DNA from: Streptomyces sp. NBC_00683
GTDB taxonomy: Bacteria > Actinomycetota > Actinomycetes > Streptomycetales > Streptomycetaceae
Assembly (NCBI RefSeq): GCF_036226745.1
Contig: NZ_CP109013.1
Span: forward strand, 372,001 to 436,000
Direction: 5' to 3'
Length of the DNA: 64,000 nucleotides
Positions 1 to 7,943 of this stretch are shown piece after piece (position 1 is the stretch's first letter; every line of letters starts with the position of its first letter). Made by a program: the position numbers and the translations under genes. Below the pieces are notes generated by a model that had not been told where the DNA came from, made no database searches, and was given only the letters and a program-made list of their open reading frames with translations.

Positions 1-1
1 G

Positions 2-574
2 GTCCGGCTCAGGCTCAGGGAATGCGACCTCATAGTCATGGAGGGAATCCGAGGGAGGTCGGTCGGAGTGAGCACACTAACGCTCGCCTACCGGTTCGCC
101 CCACGTCGGCGGCGCAACGGTCTGCAGGAGCAGCGCGCGGAGCTGTTGCTTCCCGAGGGGGTGGAGGTCATCAACCCGGATGTGACCGCGGCGGAGGCGG
201 TCGCGGACCTGAAGACACTGCCGCGGGGGATGTACTTGATGCTCATGGTCACGGCTCCCGTGATGGGCCTGGTGTTCGCGCTGCGCGGTCCGCGCGCCTT
301 CCTCGATGAAGACCTGGTGGTCGAGGATCTGCCGTCGACGCTGCGGGCGGAACTGGCAGCCGACGACCCCGTGATGCACGCGATCTCGGATCGACGCGAC
401 CAGCGGTTGCTCGAAGCGCTCGGCGAGATCTACACGGAGCGCGGCGACGAGCCGATCCGGGTGGCCATCGTCTACGGAGCCGGTCACGTCCCGGCGATCG
501 TGTCGGGACTGAGGGACCGATACGGGTACCGGCCACGTGAAGCGGAATGGGTAACCGTCCTCATCCCTGCGTAG
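2..574 (+). CDS. TraB/PrgY-like domain protein, 5' end outside window
   Basis: The reading frame is open to the left edge, so this is the C-terminal part of a longer gene. An internal ATG at 38 exists, but the residues before it (CDLIVMEG) read as part of the same domain, so I do not use it as the start. The visible part has the TraB/PrgY look: an early acidic EG motif and a late GAGHVPAI segment near residue 160, which resembles the GxxH loop of that erythromycin-esterase/TIKI-like fold. A hydrophobic stretch (MYLMLMVTAPVMGLVFAL) lies in the middle. It could act as a membrane-associated metal-dependent hydrolase, but the catalytic N-terminus is not visible, so the role is unknown. Confidence 0.65.
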   Translation, partial: VRLRLRECDLIVMEGIRGRSVGVSTLTLAYRFAPRRRRNGLQEQRAELLLPEGVEVINPDVTAAEAVADLKTLPRGMYLMLMVTAPVMGLVFALRGPRAFLDEDLVVEDLPSTLRAELAADDPVMHAISDRRDQRLLEALGEIYTERGDEPIRVAIVYGAGHVPAIVSGLRDRYGYRPREAEWVTVLIPA

Positions 575-713
575 ATCAACGGGCGAAACGGTTCTGCGCG
601 ATCCGGCGGGTTCGTGATCACGGTGACTCCGAGGCGGGCGAGCGGCCGGCCGGCGTCGCGCGCGTCGCACCCGAGGCCGGCGGCGATGCGTTTCACCCCC
701 GCCTCGGGGCACC

Positions 714-971
714 TCATCCGCCCGCGGCGCCCTCTGCCTCCTTGACCTCCTCGGCCTCCTCGACCTCCTCGGCCTCCCAGCGCAGCAGGTCGCCCGGCTG
801 ACACTTGAGCACCTCGCAGAGCGCGGCAAGCGTCGCGAAGCGCACCGCCTTGGCGCGGCCGTTCTTGAGTACCGCCAGGTTGGCGGGAGTGATCCCGACG
901 CGGTCCGCTAGCTCACCCACGGACATCTTCCGCCGGGCCAGCATCACGTCGATGTCGACGGCGATCGGCAT
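714..971 (-). CDS. Small Cro/CI-type HTH regulator (YozG-like)
   Basis: This 85-residue protein is almost entirely one helix-turn-helix domain. MSVGELADRVGITPANLAVL at about residues 15-34 gives helices 2 and 3, followed by the LCEVLKCQPGDLL signature of the small YozG-type family. The C-terminus is a low-complexity Glu/Ala tail. The ATG shares its A with the TGA stop of the upstream DUF2975 gene (TGATG), so the two are translationally coupled. DUF2975/YozG pairs are common in Gram-positive bacteria and the regulator is presumed to control the pair. The palindrome at 1493-1513 upstream of the operon is the obvious candidate operator. Confidence 0.9.
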   Translation of the reverse strand: MPIAVDIDVMLARRKMSVGELADRVGITPANLAVLKNGRAKAVRFATLAALCEVLKCQPGDLLRWEAEEVEEAEEVKEAEGAAGG

Positions 972-1462
972 CAGATCACCTCGTTCAACTCGGCCTGCAT
1001 CTGCGCCGCTTCGACGTCGCGCGCGACCGCCTGGGCGAGCAGCATCCGCAGCACGAGCACGATGAGCGCGACGCCCAGGATGGCCACACCCACCCCGCCC
1101 ATGATGACGGTGACGCCCGGGTCTTCCCGCTGGCCAGGCGCATTGATGGCCGTGACCGCGAACCACAGGAGGGCAGCCGCCACGATCGCGCCGATCACGC
1201 CGTCCACGTACCGGAAGGCGGTATGGGAGAACACGGTCCCGCGTCGCACCATCGCCACCAGCCGCCATACGCAGACCAGGGCGACCTGGGCCGACACCAT
1301 GCCGAGGACGGTGATCAGGCGCAGCGGGGTCAGTGGGAGCGACCCGTCCTCCGGGTCGTTCCCGCTGACCAACACCCACACCATCGATGCCTGTACGAAC
1401 ACGGTGCCGAGGAGCACCACCGCAAGCACGGCGCGCAGCGCACGCACTGCAAGCTTTCCCAT
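971..1462 (-). CDS. DUF2975 family membrane protein
   Basis: A 163-residue integral membrane protein of the DUF2975 family with about four hydrophobic segments: near residues 6-26 (AVLAVVLLGTVFVQASMVWV), 46-66, 85-105 and 120-145. I start at the ATG at 1462 because GGAAGGA sits 6 bases upstream; an in-frame ATG 15 bases earlier (1477) lacks this spacing. The stop overlaps the start of the downstream HTH gene by one base. The family has no established biochemical role; pairing with a small HTH protein suggests a membrane module whose expression is set by its partner. Confidence 0.88.
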   Translation of the reverse strand: MGKLAVRALRAVLAVVLLGTVFVQASMVWVLVSGNDPEDGSLPLTPLRLITVLGMVSAQVALVCVWRLVAMVRRGTVFSHTAFRYVDGVIGAIVAAALLWFAVTAINAPGQREDPGVTVIMGGVGVAILGVALIVLVLRMLLAQAVARDVEAAQMQAELNEVI

Positions 1463-1492
1463 GACCCATCCTTCCATCGAATGACGATGGCA

Positions 1493-1513
1493 ATCTATCG
1501 AATATCGATAGAT
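1493..1513. promoter_or_regulatory. Perfect 9-3-9 palindrome, candidate operator of DUF2975/HTH operon
   Basis: ATCTATCGA and TCGATAGAT flank the 3-base centre ATA with no mismatch. The site ends about 30 bases upstream of the DUF2975 ATG, in the promoter or leader region of the operon. A dyad of this length and symmetry suits a homodimeric HTH regulator, most simply the product of the downstream HTH gene. Confidence 0.6.
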
Positions 1514-1667
1514 GAAACAAGAGCTGGGACGGACCCACCGGGACGCCCACTCGCAGCGCCGGCGACTGAGCACTTCCCTTGACCACTGAGCTCTCATGGG
1601 TGGCCGCGAGGAACCAAGGAGTTGACGACCGACGACTGGTGTCAGTGGTGGCACGTACGGTCAGCAC

Positions 1668-2354
1668 ATGGTTGATCAGTGGGCAGGGATCCGCGAACGA
1701 GTCGGCGCATTGGGCGCTCAGCCGGCGAGCAGTGAAGTGTTCGGGTCTCTCGGACACCAGTGGACCCTGGAGGAGCCGCTCACCGAAAGCGATCTCGCCG
1801 ACCTCGAAGAGCAGATAGGCGCAAGGCTGCCCGAGGAATACCGGACCTTCCTCCGCCAGGTCGCCGCGGGCGGCGCCGGCCCCACTTACGGCCTCTTCCC
1901 GGTGCGGCGCGTACAGGGCCGGTGGCGCTGGGAAGGCGACGGTGCCGATCTGGCCGACCTCGACACCATCGCCCAGCCATTCCCCGACCAGGGCCCGGCC
2001 CCCGAGGCTCTTGAGGGACTCCTTGCACAGCGCCCCGAGGAAGAGGATTTCGATGAGATCGAGGACTTCGACGACGCCTTCGAAGCGTGGGACGAGCAGT
2101 GGGCCGCCCTCATGTTCGCGCCCGAGAGAACCGTAGGCGCAATCCCGATCTCCCATCTGGGCTGCGCCCAGCGGGAGTGGCTGGTCATCAGCGGCCGCCA
2201 CCGAGGGACCATCTGGTCCGACCGCCGAGCGGACGACGTCGGCCTCGTGCCGCTCCTCGACGGCGACAGCAAACCCGTGACCTTCGCCCACTGGTACATC
2301 ACCTGGCTGGAGCAGGCCGAGCACATGGCACTGACGTCGCCGTCGCACACCTGA
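1668..2354 (+). CDS. SMI1/KNR4 (SUKH) family protein
   Basis: A 228-residue acidic protein with the SUKH signature. LTESDLADLEEQIGARLPEE at about residues 38-57 followed by YRTFLRQVAAGGAGPTYGLF is the classic N-terminal pattern (LP..y..fL...nGg.gp.yGl). Near the C-terminus come ISHLGCAQREWLVISG and GTIWSDRR, matching the family beta-strands. SUKH proteins often serve as immunity proteins against polymorphic toxins, but no toxin gene is adjacent, so this copy is an orphan or has a housekeeping role. The ATG at 1668 has no clear Shine-Dalgarno sequence. It is divergent from the DUF2975 operon. Confidence 0.9.
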   Translation: MVDQWAGIRERVGALGAQPASSEVFGSLGHQWTLEEPLTESDLADLEEQIGARLPEEYRTFLRQVAAGGAGPTYGLFPVRRVQGRWRWEGDGADLADLDTIAQPFPDQGPAPEALEGLLAQRPEEEDFDEIEDFDDAFEAWDEQWAALMFAPERTVGAIPISHLGCAQREWLVISGRHRGTIWSDRRADDVGLVPLLDGDSKPVTFAHWYITWLEQAEHMALTSPSHT

Positions 2355-2461
2355 GGCCGTCGGGAAGGCCGCGCCCTGCGGGCGACGTATGCGGCTCCGA
2401 AGCATCTATCGGAAGCCCAGAGGCCCACTTCGATCACGTGACCCACGTCACATTCATCTCC

Positions 2462-2488
2462 TGTCAGCAATCGGGGCGCTATCTCGTT
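2462..2488 (+). promoter_or_regulatory. Candidate ECF41-type promoter before the FAD oxidoreductase
   Basis: TGTCAGC (2462-2468), a 16-base spacer and CGTT (2485-2488) lie 34 bases before the oxidoreductase ATG. ECF41 sigma factors are known to use promoters close to TGTCACA-N16-CGTC upstream of their partner enzyme. The match is partial (two mismatches in the -35 element, one in the -10 element), but the spacing and position are right and the cognate sigma gene is the next gene downstream. Confidence 0.5.
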
Positions 2489-2521
2489 CAAGGGGCACGC
2501 GAACGAGACAGGAGCAACGTC

Positions 2522-3712
2522 ATGAAGCACCGCATCGTCGTACTCGGCGCCGGATATGCCGGGGCCTTCGCCGCCGGGAACCTGGCCCGCCGGCTCTCCC
2601 CCGCCGACACCGAGATCACCGTCGTCAACGCCGTGCCCGACTTCGTTGAGCGGATGCGGCTCCACCAGCTCGCGATCGGCCAGGACCTCACGTCCAGCAA
2701 GCTCGCCGACGTGTTCGCGGGCACCGGGGTGCGGCTGCGCCTGGCGCGCGTCACCGGCGTCGACCCCGGGCGCAGGACCGTCGCCGTGACCGGCGAGGAC
2801 GGCGACAGCGAGCTCGCGTACGACACGCTCCTCTACGCGCTGGGCAGCTCCGTGGCCCACCACGGCGTCCCCGGCGCGGCTGAGTACAGTTTCGATGTGA
2901 CCGGCCGGTCGTCGGCGTTGCGTCTGCGCGAGCGCATGGCCGGGCTCGGCGAGGGCGGCACCGTGCTGGTCGTCGGTGAAGGGCTGACCGGGATCGAGAC
3001 CGCAACCGAGTTCGCCGAGTCCCGGCCCGACCTCTCGGTCGCGCTGGCCGCCCGCGGCGAGCTGGGCGCGTGGCTCTCCCCCAAGGCCCGCCGCCACCTG
3101 CGCCAGGCCTTCGACCGGCTCGGCGTCACCGTCCACGAGCACACCGGCATCGAAGCCGTCGAGCCGACACGGGCGATCGCCGCCGACGGCACGTCCATCC
3201 CGGCCGACGTGACCGTCTGGTCGGCCGGGTTCGCCGTGCACCCCATCGCGGCCGCCGGCGGCCTGGAGGTCGCCGAAACCGGCCAGATCGTCGTCGACCG
3301 CACCATGCGCTCGGTCTCGCACCCGGATGTCTACGCCGCCGGTGACTGCGCCTACGCGATCGGCGAGAACGGCCGGCCGCTGCCGATGTCCTGCGCCTCG
3401 GCCGGTTTCACCAACATGCAGGCGACCGCCGCGATCATCGCGCGCCTGACAGGCAGCAAGGTCCCCACCACCGGGCTGAAGTACTACGGCAACCACATCA
3501 GCCTCGGCCGCCGGGACGCAATCTTCCAGATGGTGGACGGCGACGTCCGGTCGAAGTCCTGGTACCTGGGCGGCCGGACCGCCGCGCGGCTCAAGTCGGG
3601 CGTACTCAAGGGGGCGGGGTGGGGCATCGCCCACCCCACCTTCGGCATGCCGAAGCGCAAGCGCCGCACGGCCACCGCGCCTGACCGGGCCGGCGTGAGG
3701 GCAGCCGCATAG
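2522..3712 (+). CDS. NAD(P)/FAD-dependent oxidoreductase (type II NADH dehydrogenase-like), ECF41 partner
   Basis: A 396-residue two-dinucleotide-binding-domain flavoprotein. The N-terminal FAD fold is marked by VVLGAGYAG (residues 6-14), the second Rossmann loop by VLVVGEGLTGIETATE near residue 145, and the FAD ribityl motif by VYAAGDCAY near residue 285. It should oxidise NADH or NADPH and pass electrons to a quinone or other acceptor. The C-terminus is basic (KRKRR). AGGAG lies upstream of the ATG. The gene is followed after 10 bases by an ECF41 sigma factor; such sigma genes are typically linked to an oxidoreductase, epimerase or carboxymuconolactone decarboxylase, so the pair is one regulatory unit. 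Confidence 0.9.
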   Translation: MKHRIVVLGAGYAGAFAAGNLARRLSPADTEITVVNAVPDFVERMRLHQLAIGQDLTSSKLADVFAGTGVRLRLARVTGVDPGRRTVAVTGEDGDSELAYDTLLYALGSSVAHHGVPGAAEYSFDVTGRSSALRLRERMAGLGEGGTVLVVGEGLTGIETATEFAESRPDLSVALAARGELGAWLSPKARRHLRQAFDRLGVTVHEHTGIEAVEPTRAIAADGTSIPADVTVWSAGFAVHPIAAAGGLEVAETGQIVVDRTMRSVSHPDVYAAGDCAYAIGENGRPLPMSCASAGFTNMQATAAIIARLTGSKVPTTGLKYYGNHISLGRRDAIFQMVDGDVRSKSWYLGGRTAARLKSGVLKGAGWGIAHPTFGMPKRKRRTATAPDRAGVRAAA

Positions 3713-3722
3713 GCTGTTCCGC

Positions 3723-4661
3723 ATGGACAGAGCAGCCGTCGACACGTTCGAGGCCAGCCGGGGCCGGCTGGCCTCGCTCGCGTACCGTCTGCTCGGCTCG
3801 GCCGCCGACGCCGAGGACGCCGTGCAGGACACGTTCCTGCGCTGGCAGGCCGCAGACCATGGCCGGGTCGAGGTGCCGGAAGCGTGGTTGACCAAGGTCG
3901 TCACCAACCTCTGCCTCGACCGGCTCCGCTCGGCGCAGGCGCGCCACGAGCGTGCGGCCGGTGCCTGGCTGCCCGAACCTCTCCTCGATGGCGACCCGAT
4001 GCTCGGCCCTGCCGACACCTTCGAACAGCGCGAATCGGTGTCCTTGGCCGTACTGACCCTCCTGGAGCGCCTCTCGCCTGTCGAGCGGGCCGTCTACGTC
4101 CTGCGTGAGGCCTTCTCGTACAGCCACGCCGAGATCGCCGGGATCCTCGACATCACCAAGTCCGCAAGCCAGCAGCATGTCCACCGGGCGCGGATCCGGG
4201 TCGCCGCAGAGCGCCCTCGCGGCCATGAGGCCGACCCCGCGTCCGCACGCCAGGTCGTCGAGGAGTTCCTCGCCGCAGCCACATCGGGACGGACCGAACG
4301 GCTGGTGGCGCTGCTCACCGATGACGTCACAGCGGTCTCGGACGGCGCCGGCCTGAGCAAACGGCTGTTGCGGTACACGACGCGCGAGCGTGTTGCCTCC
4401 TACGTGCGGGCCGGCTTCAAGCCCACGCCGGCCAAGCGGCGGCTGGCGGGCGGCTCGCCGTCGATCCATATCGCGCTGGTCAACGGCTCCCCGGCCGTCC
4501 TGGCCGTGGTCGACGACCGGGTCGTGGGTGCCGTGTCGTTCGAAGTCAGGGACGGCAAGGTCGCGTCCCTGCGCGGCATCGCGGCCGCGGACCGGCTCGG
4601 GCGCCTGAACGAGGTCTGGCGGCAGCACGAACCCGACGCGCCGGTCATCAACGCATGGTGA
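3723..4661 (+). CDS. ECF41-family RNA polymerase sigma factor with SnoaL-like C-terminus
   Basis: A 312-residue sigma factor. Region 2 covers about residues 8-75 (YRLLGSAADAEDAVQDTFLRW) and region 4 about residues 108-160 (LSPVERAVYVLREAFSYSHAE, then the HTH IAGILDITKSASQQHVHRAR). The C-terminal 130 residues form the SnoaL-like extension that distinguishes ECF41 and replaces an anti-sigma factor. The linker motif WLPEPLL is exact. The family DGGGK motif appears as DGAGLSK, a variant in the part thought to control activity. It probably drives the upstream oxidoreductase and itself from the 2462-2488 promoter. Confidence 0.93.
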   Translation: MDRAAVDTFEASRGRLASLAYRLLGSAADAEDAVQDTFLRWQAADHGRVEVPEAWLTKVVTNLCLDRLRSAQARHERAAGAWLPEPLLDGDPMLGPADTFEQRESVSLAVLTLLERLSPVERAVYVLREAFSYSHAEIAGILDITKSASQQHVHRARIRVAAERPRGHEADPASARQVVEEFLAAATSGRTERLVALLTDDVTAVSDGAGLSKRLLRYTTRERVASYVRAGFKPTPAKRRLAGGSPSIHIALVNGSPAVLAVVDDRVVGAVSFEVRDGKVASLRGIAAADRLGRLNEVWRQHEPDAPVINAW

Positions 4662-4964
4662 GCGGCGCGACCGGACTCCAGTGACCCGGCGGCCTCCCGG
4701 AGACGCACCTTGAACGAACGAGCCCCTTCCGGCGGTCCAGATGTGCGGCAACGCCCGTTGCAACGCATGTGAGCTGTCGTGGCCGCCACCGCTGCTACCT
4801 CGAAGCCGTCCGCGTGCGCCACGGCAACACCGCCGAGGGGGCCGCTTCCTGACCCGTCCTGGAAAAAGTTGTGAGTGGCTGTCGATCCGGCCACGTCCCG
4901 TTCGACGCCTTGATGTGCGGCGCCTCGCCACACGATGACGCGACAGGACCTGACGAGGAAACAT
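4662..4964. other. Intergenic, no gene recognised
   Basis: About 300 bases between the sigma factor and the DHFR-like gene. I see no reading frame with family resemblance on either strand and no clear hairpin. The promoter of the downstream gene should lie at its right end. Confidence 0.5.
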
Positions 4965-5609
4965 ATGGATCAACTACTGAAAGTCATGAACTTCAACGTC
5001 TCGAATGACGGAATCGGCGCCGGTGAGCACCAGAGTCTCGAGCAACCGTTCGGCCTCGACCACCCCGAGAGGCTGTTTGCCTGGGCCGGCGCCACGGCGA
5101 GCTGGCCCATGCGCACGGATCACGGCGGGAGCCGTGGCCTCGACGACTACCTCACGCGAGACTTCGCACACAACATCGGCGCCGAGATCATGGGCCGCAA
5201 CAAGTTCGGGCCCCAGCGCGGGGCCTGGCAGGACCATGAGTGGCGTGGCTGGTGGGGGGAGGAGCCCCCGTTCCGTACTCCGGTGTTCGTCATGACCCAC
5301 CACGAGCGTCCATCGTTCACGCTCTCCGACACCACGTTCCACTTCGTCGACGGCGACCCGGCTGCGGTCCTCGAACAGGCGCGGGAAGCGGCGGAGGGCA
5401 AGGACGTCCGACTCGGCGGCGGGGTCACCACCATCCGGCAGTTCCTTGATGCCGACCTCGTCGACACCATGCATGTGGCGGTCTCGCCGATAAAGCTCGG
5501 GTCCGGACTACGACTCTGGGAGTCCCCCGATGAGCTGCTCGATCGCTTCCACCTGGAGGTCGTACCCAGCCCGAGCGGCGTGACGCACCACCTGTTCTGG
5601 CGAAGGTGA
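4965..5609 (+). CDS. Dihydrofolate reductase family protein (RibD C-terminal type)
   Basis: A 214-residue protein of the RibD_C/DHFR-like fold common in actinobacteria. MNFNVSNDGIGAG replaces the usual substrate-loop start, IGAEIMGRNKFGP (about residues 62-74) is the family motif, and RLGGGVTTIRQFLDADLVD (about residues 146-164) is the NADPH-binding GGG turn. HVAVSPIKLGSGLRLW follows. The start is the ATG at 4965 with GAGG 7 bases upstream; an in-frame ATG at 4935 lacks one. These proteins are NADPH-dependent reductases of unknown substrate; true folate reduction is not implied. Confidence 0.9.
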   Translation: MDQLLKVMNFNVSNDGIGAGEHQSLEQPFGLDHPERLFAWAGATASWPMRTDHGGSRGLDDYLTRDFAHNIGAEIMGRNKFGPQRGAWQDHEWRGWWGEEPPFRTPVFVMTHHERPSFTLSDTTFHFVDGDPAAVLEQAREAAEGKDVRLGGGVTTIRQFLDADLVDTMHVAVSPIKLGSGLRLWESPDELLDRFHLEVVPSPSGVTHHLFWRR

Positions 5610-5860
5610 TGTAGGGGCCCACTCGATTTCAGACTGCGACTGCGAGGGGGCGTCCGCCCCGGCGGATGCCCCTCTCGCTACGGGCGCGTTCCTTGCGTTG
5701 GTCGCTGGTCTGCGCGGGATGGGGCACCAACCCGGCGAACCTACGCGGTCGCAGCGGCAGTAGTGGTCTACCGGCATGCGAACCTGACGCCTCGGCAGCT
5801 CGCTCCGCTGTCCCGGGTAGCCGAGGGGGCAACTTCCCACCTCGCCGGCTCGAAGAGAGC

Positions 5861-6289
5861 TCAGTCGATGCAGAACTCGTTGCCTTCGATGTCCAGCATC
5901 GGGATGCACGAATCGTTGCCGTCGTACAGCGTGCGTAGGTGTACCGCGCCGAGCGGGACAAGCCGCGCGCATTCGGCCTCAAGTACGGCCAGACGCTCTT
6001 CACCGACGAGCCCGGTGCCGACCCGCACGTCGAGGTGCACCCGGTTCTTGACGACCCTGCCTTCGGGGACGCGCTGGAAGTACAGCCGCGGGCCCACACC
6101 CGAGGGATCGCTGCAGGCGAACCATGAATCCCGCTCCTCAGGCGGCTGCGAGCTGGTGAAGTCGTCCCACGTGGCAAAGCCCTCCGGGGGCGGCGGTACG
6201 ACGTACCCCAACACCTCACACCAGAAACGAGCGAGACGCTCAGGTTCTGCGCAGTCAAAGGTGACTTGGAACTTCTTGATCGCCGACAT
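5861..6289 (-). CDS. VOC family protein, copy A of an inverted duplicated pair
   Basis: A 142-residue single vicinal-oxygen-chelate (glyoxalase-like) protein. FQVTFDCAEPERLARFWCEV starts the first beta-alpha-beta module, NRVHLDV contributes a metal-ligand-like His, and IEGNEFCID closes the domain with the usual Glu. It is near identical to the convergent-outward copy at 7944-8378: residues 27-116 differ at one position only, whereas residues 1-26 and 117-142 are clearly divergent. A bleomycin-resistance or glyoxalase-like role is possible, but the substrate is unknown. Confidence 0.9.
   Translation of the reverse strand: MSAIKKFQVTFDCAEPERLARFWCEVLGYVVPPPPEGFATWDDFTSSQPPEERDSWFACSDPSGVGPRLYFQRVPEGRVVKNRVHLDVRVGTGLVGEERLAVLEAECARLVPLGAVHLRTLYDGNDSCIPMLDIEGNEFCID
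5942..6211 (-). repeat. Long inverted repeat, left arm (VOC core)
   Basis: This 270-base block is repeated in inverted orientation at 8022-8291 with 5 mismatches by my count (98% identity). Immediately outside it, the first 78 bases of the two genes differ at 14 positions. The sharp change in divergence points to gene conversion between the two copies rather than one recent whole-gene duplication. Confidence 0.9.
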
Positions 6290-6526
6290 CGGCGCACCGT
6301 ATCAAGTGGACACTGCTTCCCGTTCCCCCGATGGATCCACGTGCTGTCCGGCCGTCCTCCTACCAACGACCAGCTCCAGAACAACTTTTGAAGGTCTCTT
6401 CACGTGATGGGTTTGGGTCTTCGGCAGTCGAGACGACTCAACCAGACGGACACGCACCCGGTGATGTCCGCGTACCTGCGGTCCGGACCACCCAGACCTC
6501 ACCAGCGTCCGGTCGGAGCCTGTGCC

Positions 6527-7315
6527 TCAGTCGTGGTGGCTGCCCGCGCCACCGTCGGACCAGCCGCCCGAGTCCAGGTAGTGGCCCAGTCCTTGGTCGC
6601 CGGTGGTCACCTCGGAGTAGAGCTTGACGAGCTCCTTCGCGAGCTGGCCCGCAGGCAGGAAGGTCTGGGCGGCCGGAGACTCTGCGTCTCCCTCGCCGAA
6701 CGGGGCGGCTGCCTGCGTGGAGGCGAGGAGGGCAGTGCCGGTCGCGGTACGGGCGGCCAGGCGACGACGTGCGGCGGCGCCCCGTACACCGGGGTACACG
6801 GCAGGGGCGATGTCCGCCACCCGGACCAGGACGGCCAGCGCGAGGTCGCGCGGGTCGGCGGGCGGCATCCCGGGGCCCGAGCGGGTCACTGCGTCGAGAC
6901 GGTCCAAGACACCTCGGCGGCGGAGCACGTCGACGGAAAGGATGTCGTGCCGGGTACGTCCGGCCGCGTCGCGTCGGCGGCGGGACCTCAGCGCCTTCTG
7001 GTCCTCCAGCCGGGAGAAGTATTCGGTGATGAGGGACCGCGGCGCCAGGCGCAGCCAGTCGTGGAGGGAGGGCGGCGGGACGGTCCGGCCGAGGCCGAGC
7101 AGGACGTTGTTGAGGCGGCGGTCCTCGACGGGCGCGGGGTCGAGGATCTCGATACGGCGGGTGCCGAAGGCGATCCGGCCGGCCAGGCACAGTTCGGCCA
7201 GCTCCGCGGCACTCAGGGCGATCCGCAGCCGGTTCTCGGACCGAATCCGCGGATGCCGTCGACCGGTCCCCATCGCGAGCAGAAGCAGTTCGTCCCCCAT
7301 GGTCATACGGGTCAC
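6527..7315 (-). CDS. GPP34/GOLPH3-like phosphoprotein family protein
   Basis: A 262-residue protein of the bacterial GPP34 (Golgi phosphoprotein 3-like) family. MTMGDELLLLAM at the N-terminus and LSAAELAELCLAGRIAFG at about residues 28-45 are the family hallmarks; LNNVLLGLGRT and LRRRGVLDRLDA follow. Eukaryotic relatives bind phosphoinositides; Streptomyces has many paralogues with no assigned role. I choose the GTG at 7315, which overlaps the upstream pentapeptide gene's stop as GTGA. A longer start at 7384 has a GGAAGG box but would overlap that gene by more than 70 bases. Confidence 0.85.
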   Translation of the reverse strand: MTRMTMGDELLLLAMGTGRRHPRIRSENRLRIALSAAELAELCLAGRIAFGTRRIEILDPAPVEDRRLNNVLLGLGRTVPPPSLHDWLRLAPRSLITEYFSRLEDQKALRSRRRRDAAGRTRHDILSVDVLRRRGVLDRLDAVTRSGPGMPPADPRDLALAVLVRVADIAPAVYPGVRGAAARRRLAARTATGTALLASTQAAAPFGEGDAESPAAQTFLPAGQLAKELVKLYSEVTTGDQGLGHYLDSGGWSDGGAGSHHD

Positions 7316-7788
7316 AGTAGGCGTGGAGGTACTGCGGACGGGAGGCTTCCGCGGCTGCTTCCCCCGGGCCCGGGCGGTGGCCATCCGATGACGCCTTCCG
7401 CTCGTACATTGCGCAGGGACGCTTCCTCGAACCGGGCGCCGGTGATGTCGGTCAGCCCGAACGGAGGCATGCCGGTGTTCACGCTTCCGAACCTGGCGTC
7501 GGTCAGATCGGTGTCGCGCAGGTCAGCACCACGCAGGTCGCATCCGGCCAGGCTGACCTCGCGCAACGAGGCACCGCGCAGGTCTGCGCCGCTGAAGTCA
7601 CAGAACTTGAACCAGCACCCGTCCAGCGTGGCGTGGCGCAGATCCGCCCCGGTGAACGTACAGCGGGTGAACCGCAATCGAGACGTGCGAGCCGAGGCAA
7701 GGTTCTGGCCGGTGAAGTCCTCACCTTTCAGAGCCGCATACCTGGGCAGCGCGGCAAGTCGTTGTCTCGCGGTCGGCGGCGTGGTCAT
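7312..7788 (-). CDS. Pentapeptide repeat protein
   Basis: A 158-residue protein built mostly from A(D/N)Lxx pentapeptides: FTGQNLASARTSRLRF, GADLRHATLDG, GADLRGASLREVSLAGCDL, GADLRDTDLTDARF and GARFEEASLRNV, roughly residues 18-135. The repeats should form a right-handed quadrilateral beta-helix. Some family members mimic DNA and protect gyrase (Qnr, MfpA); the length here is compatible but the role is unproven. The ATG at 7788 begins a typical MTTPP leader. A GTG at 7884 with GGAG 5 bases upstream would add 32 residues. Its stop overlaps the GPP34 start by 4 bases, so the two are one operon. Confidence 0.88.
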   Translation of the reverse strand: MTTPPTARQRLAALPRYAALKGEDFTGQNLASARTSRLRFTRCTFTGADLRHATLDGCWFKFCDFSGADLRGASLREVSLAGCDLRGADLRDTDLTDARFGSVNTGMPPFGLTDITGARFEEASLRNVRAEGVIGWPPPGPGGSSRGSLPSAVPPRLL

Positions 7789-7943
7789 GTGCGTCAGCGT
7801 GTCAGCCTGGTCCGTGGCTGTCGCCCGCATTTCCTGCGTCCGGCTGGAGCCGGTGTTGCCGCCAGGACTCGGGCCCTGCACCACAGGCGCTCCAGGGGCG
7901 GTCCCGTCGCGACTACGAAGGAACCTGCCTCTATGGTGGACCG

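Noticed and set aside
714..2405. A 563-residue minus-strand frame joining the HTH gene to upstream sequence
   Set aside because: Only the last 85 residues are the HTH protein; the rest is antisense of the SUKH gene and out of frame with DUF2975.
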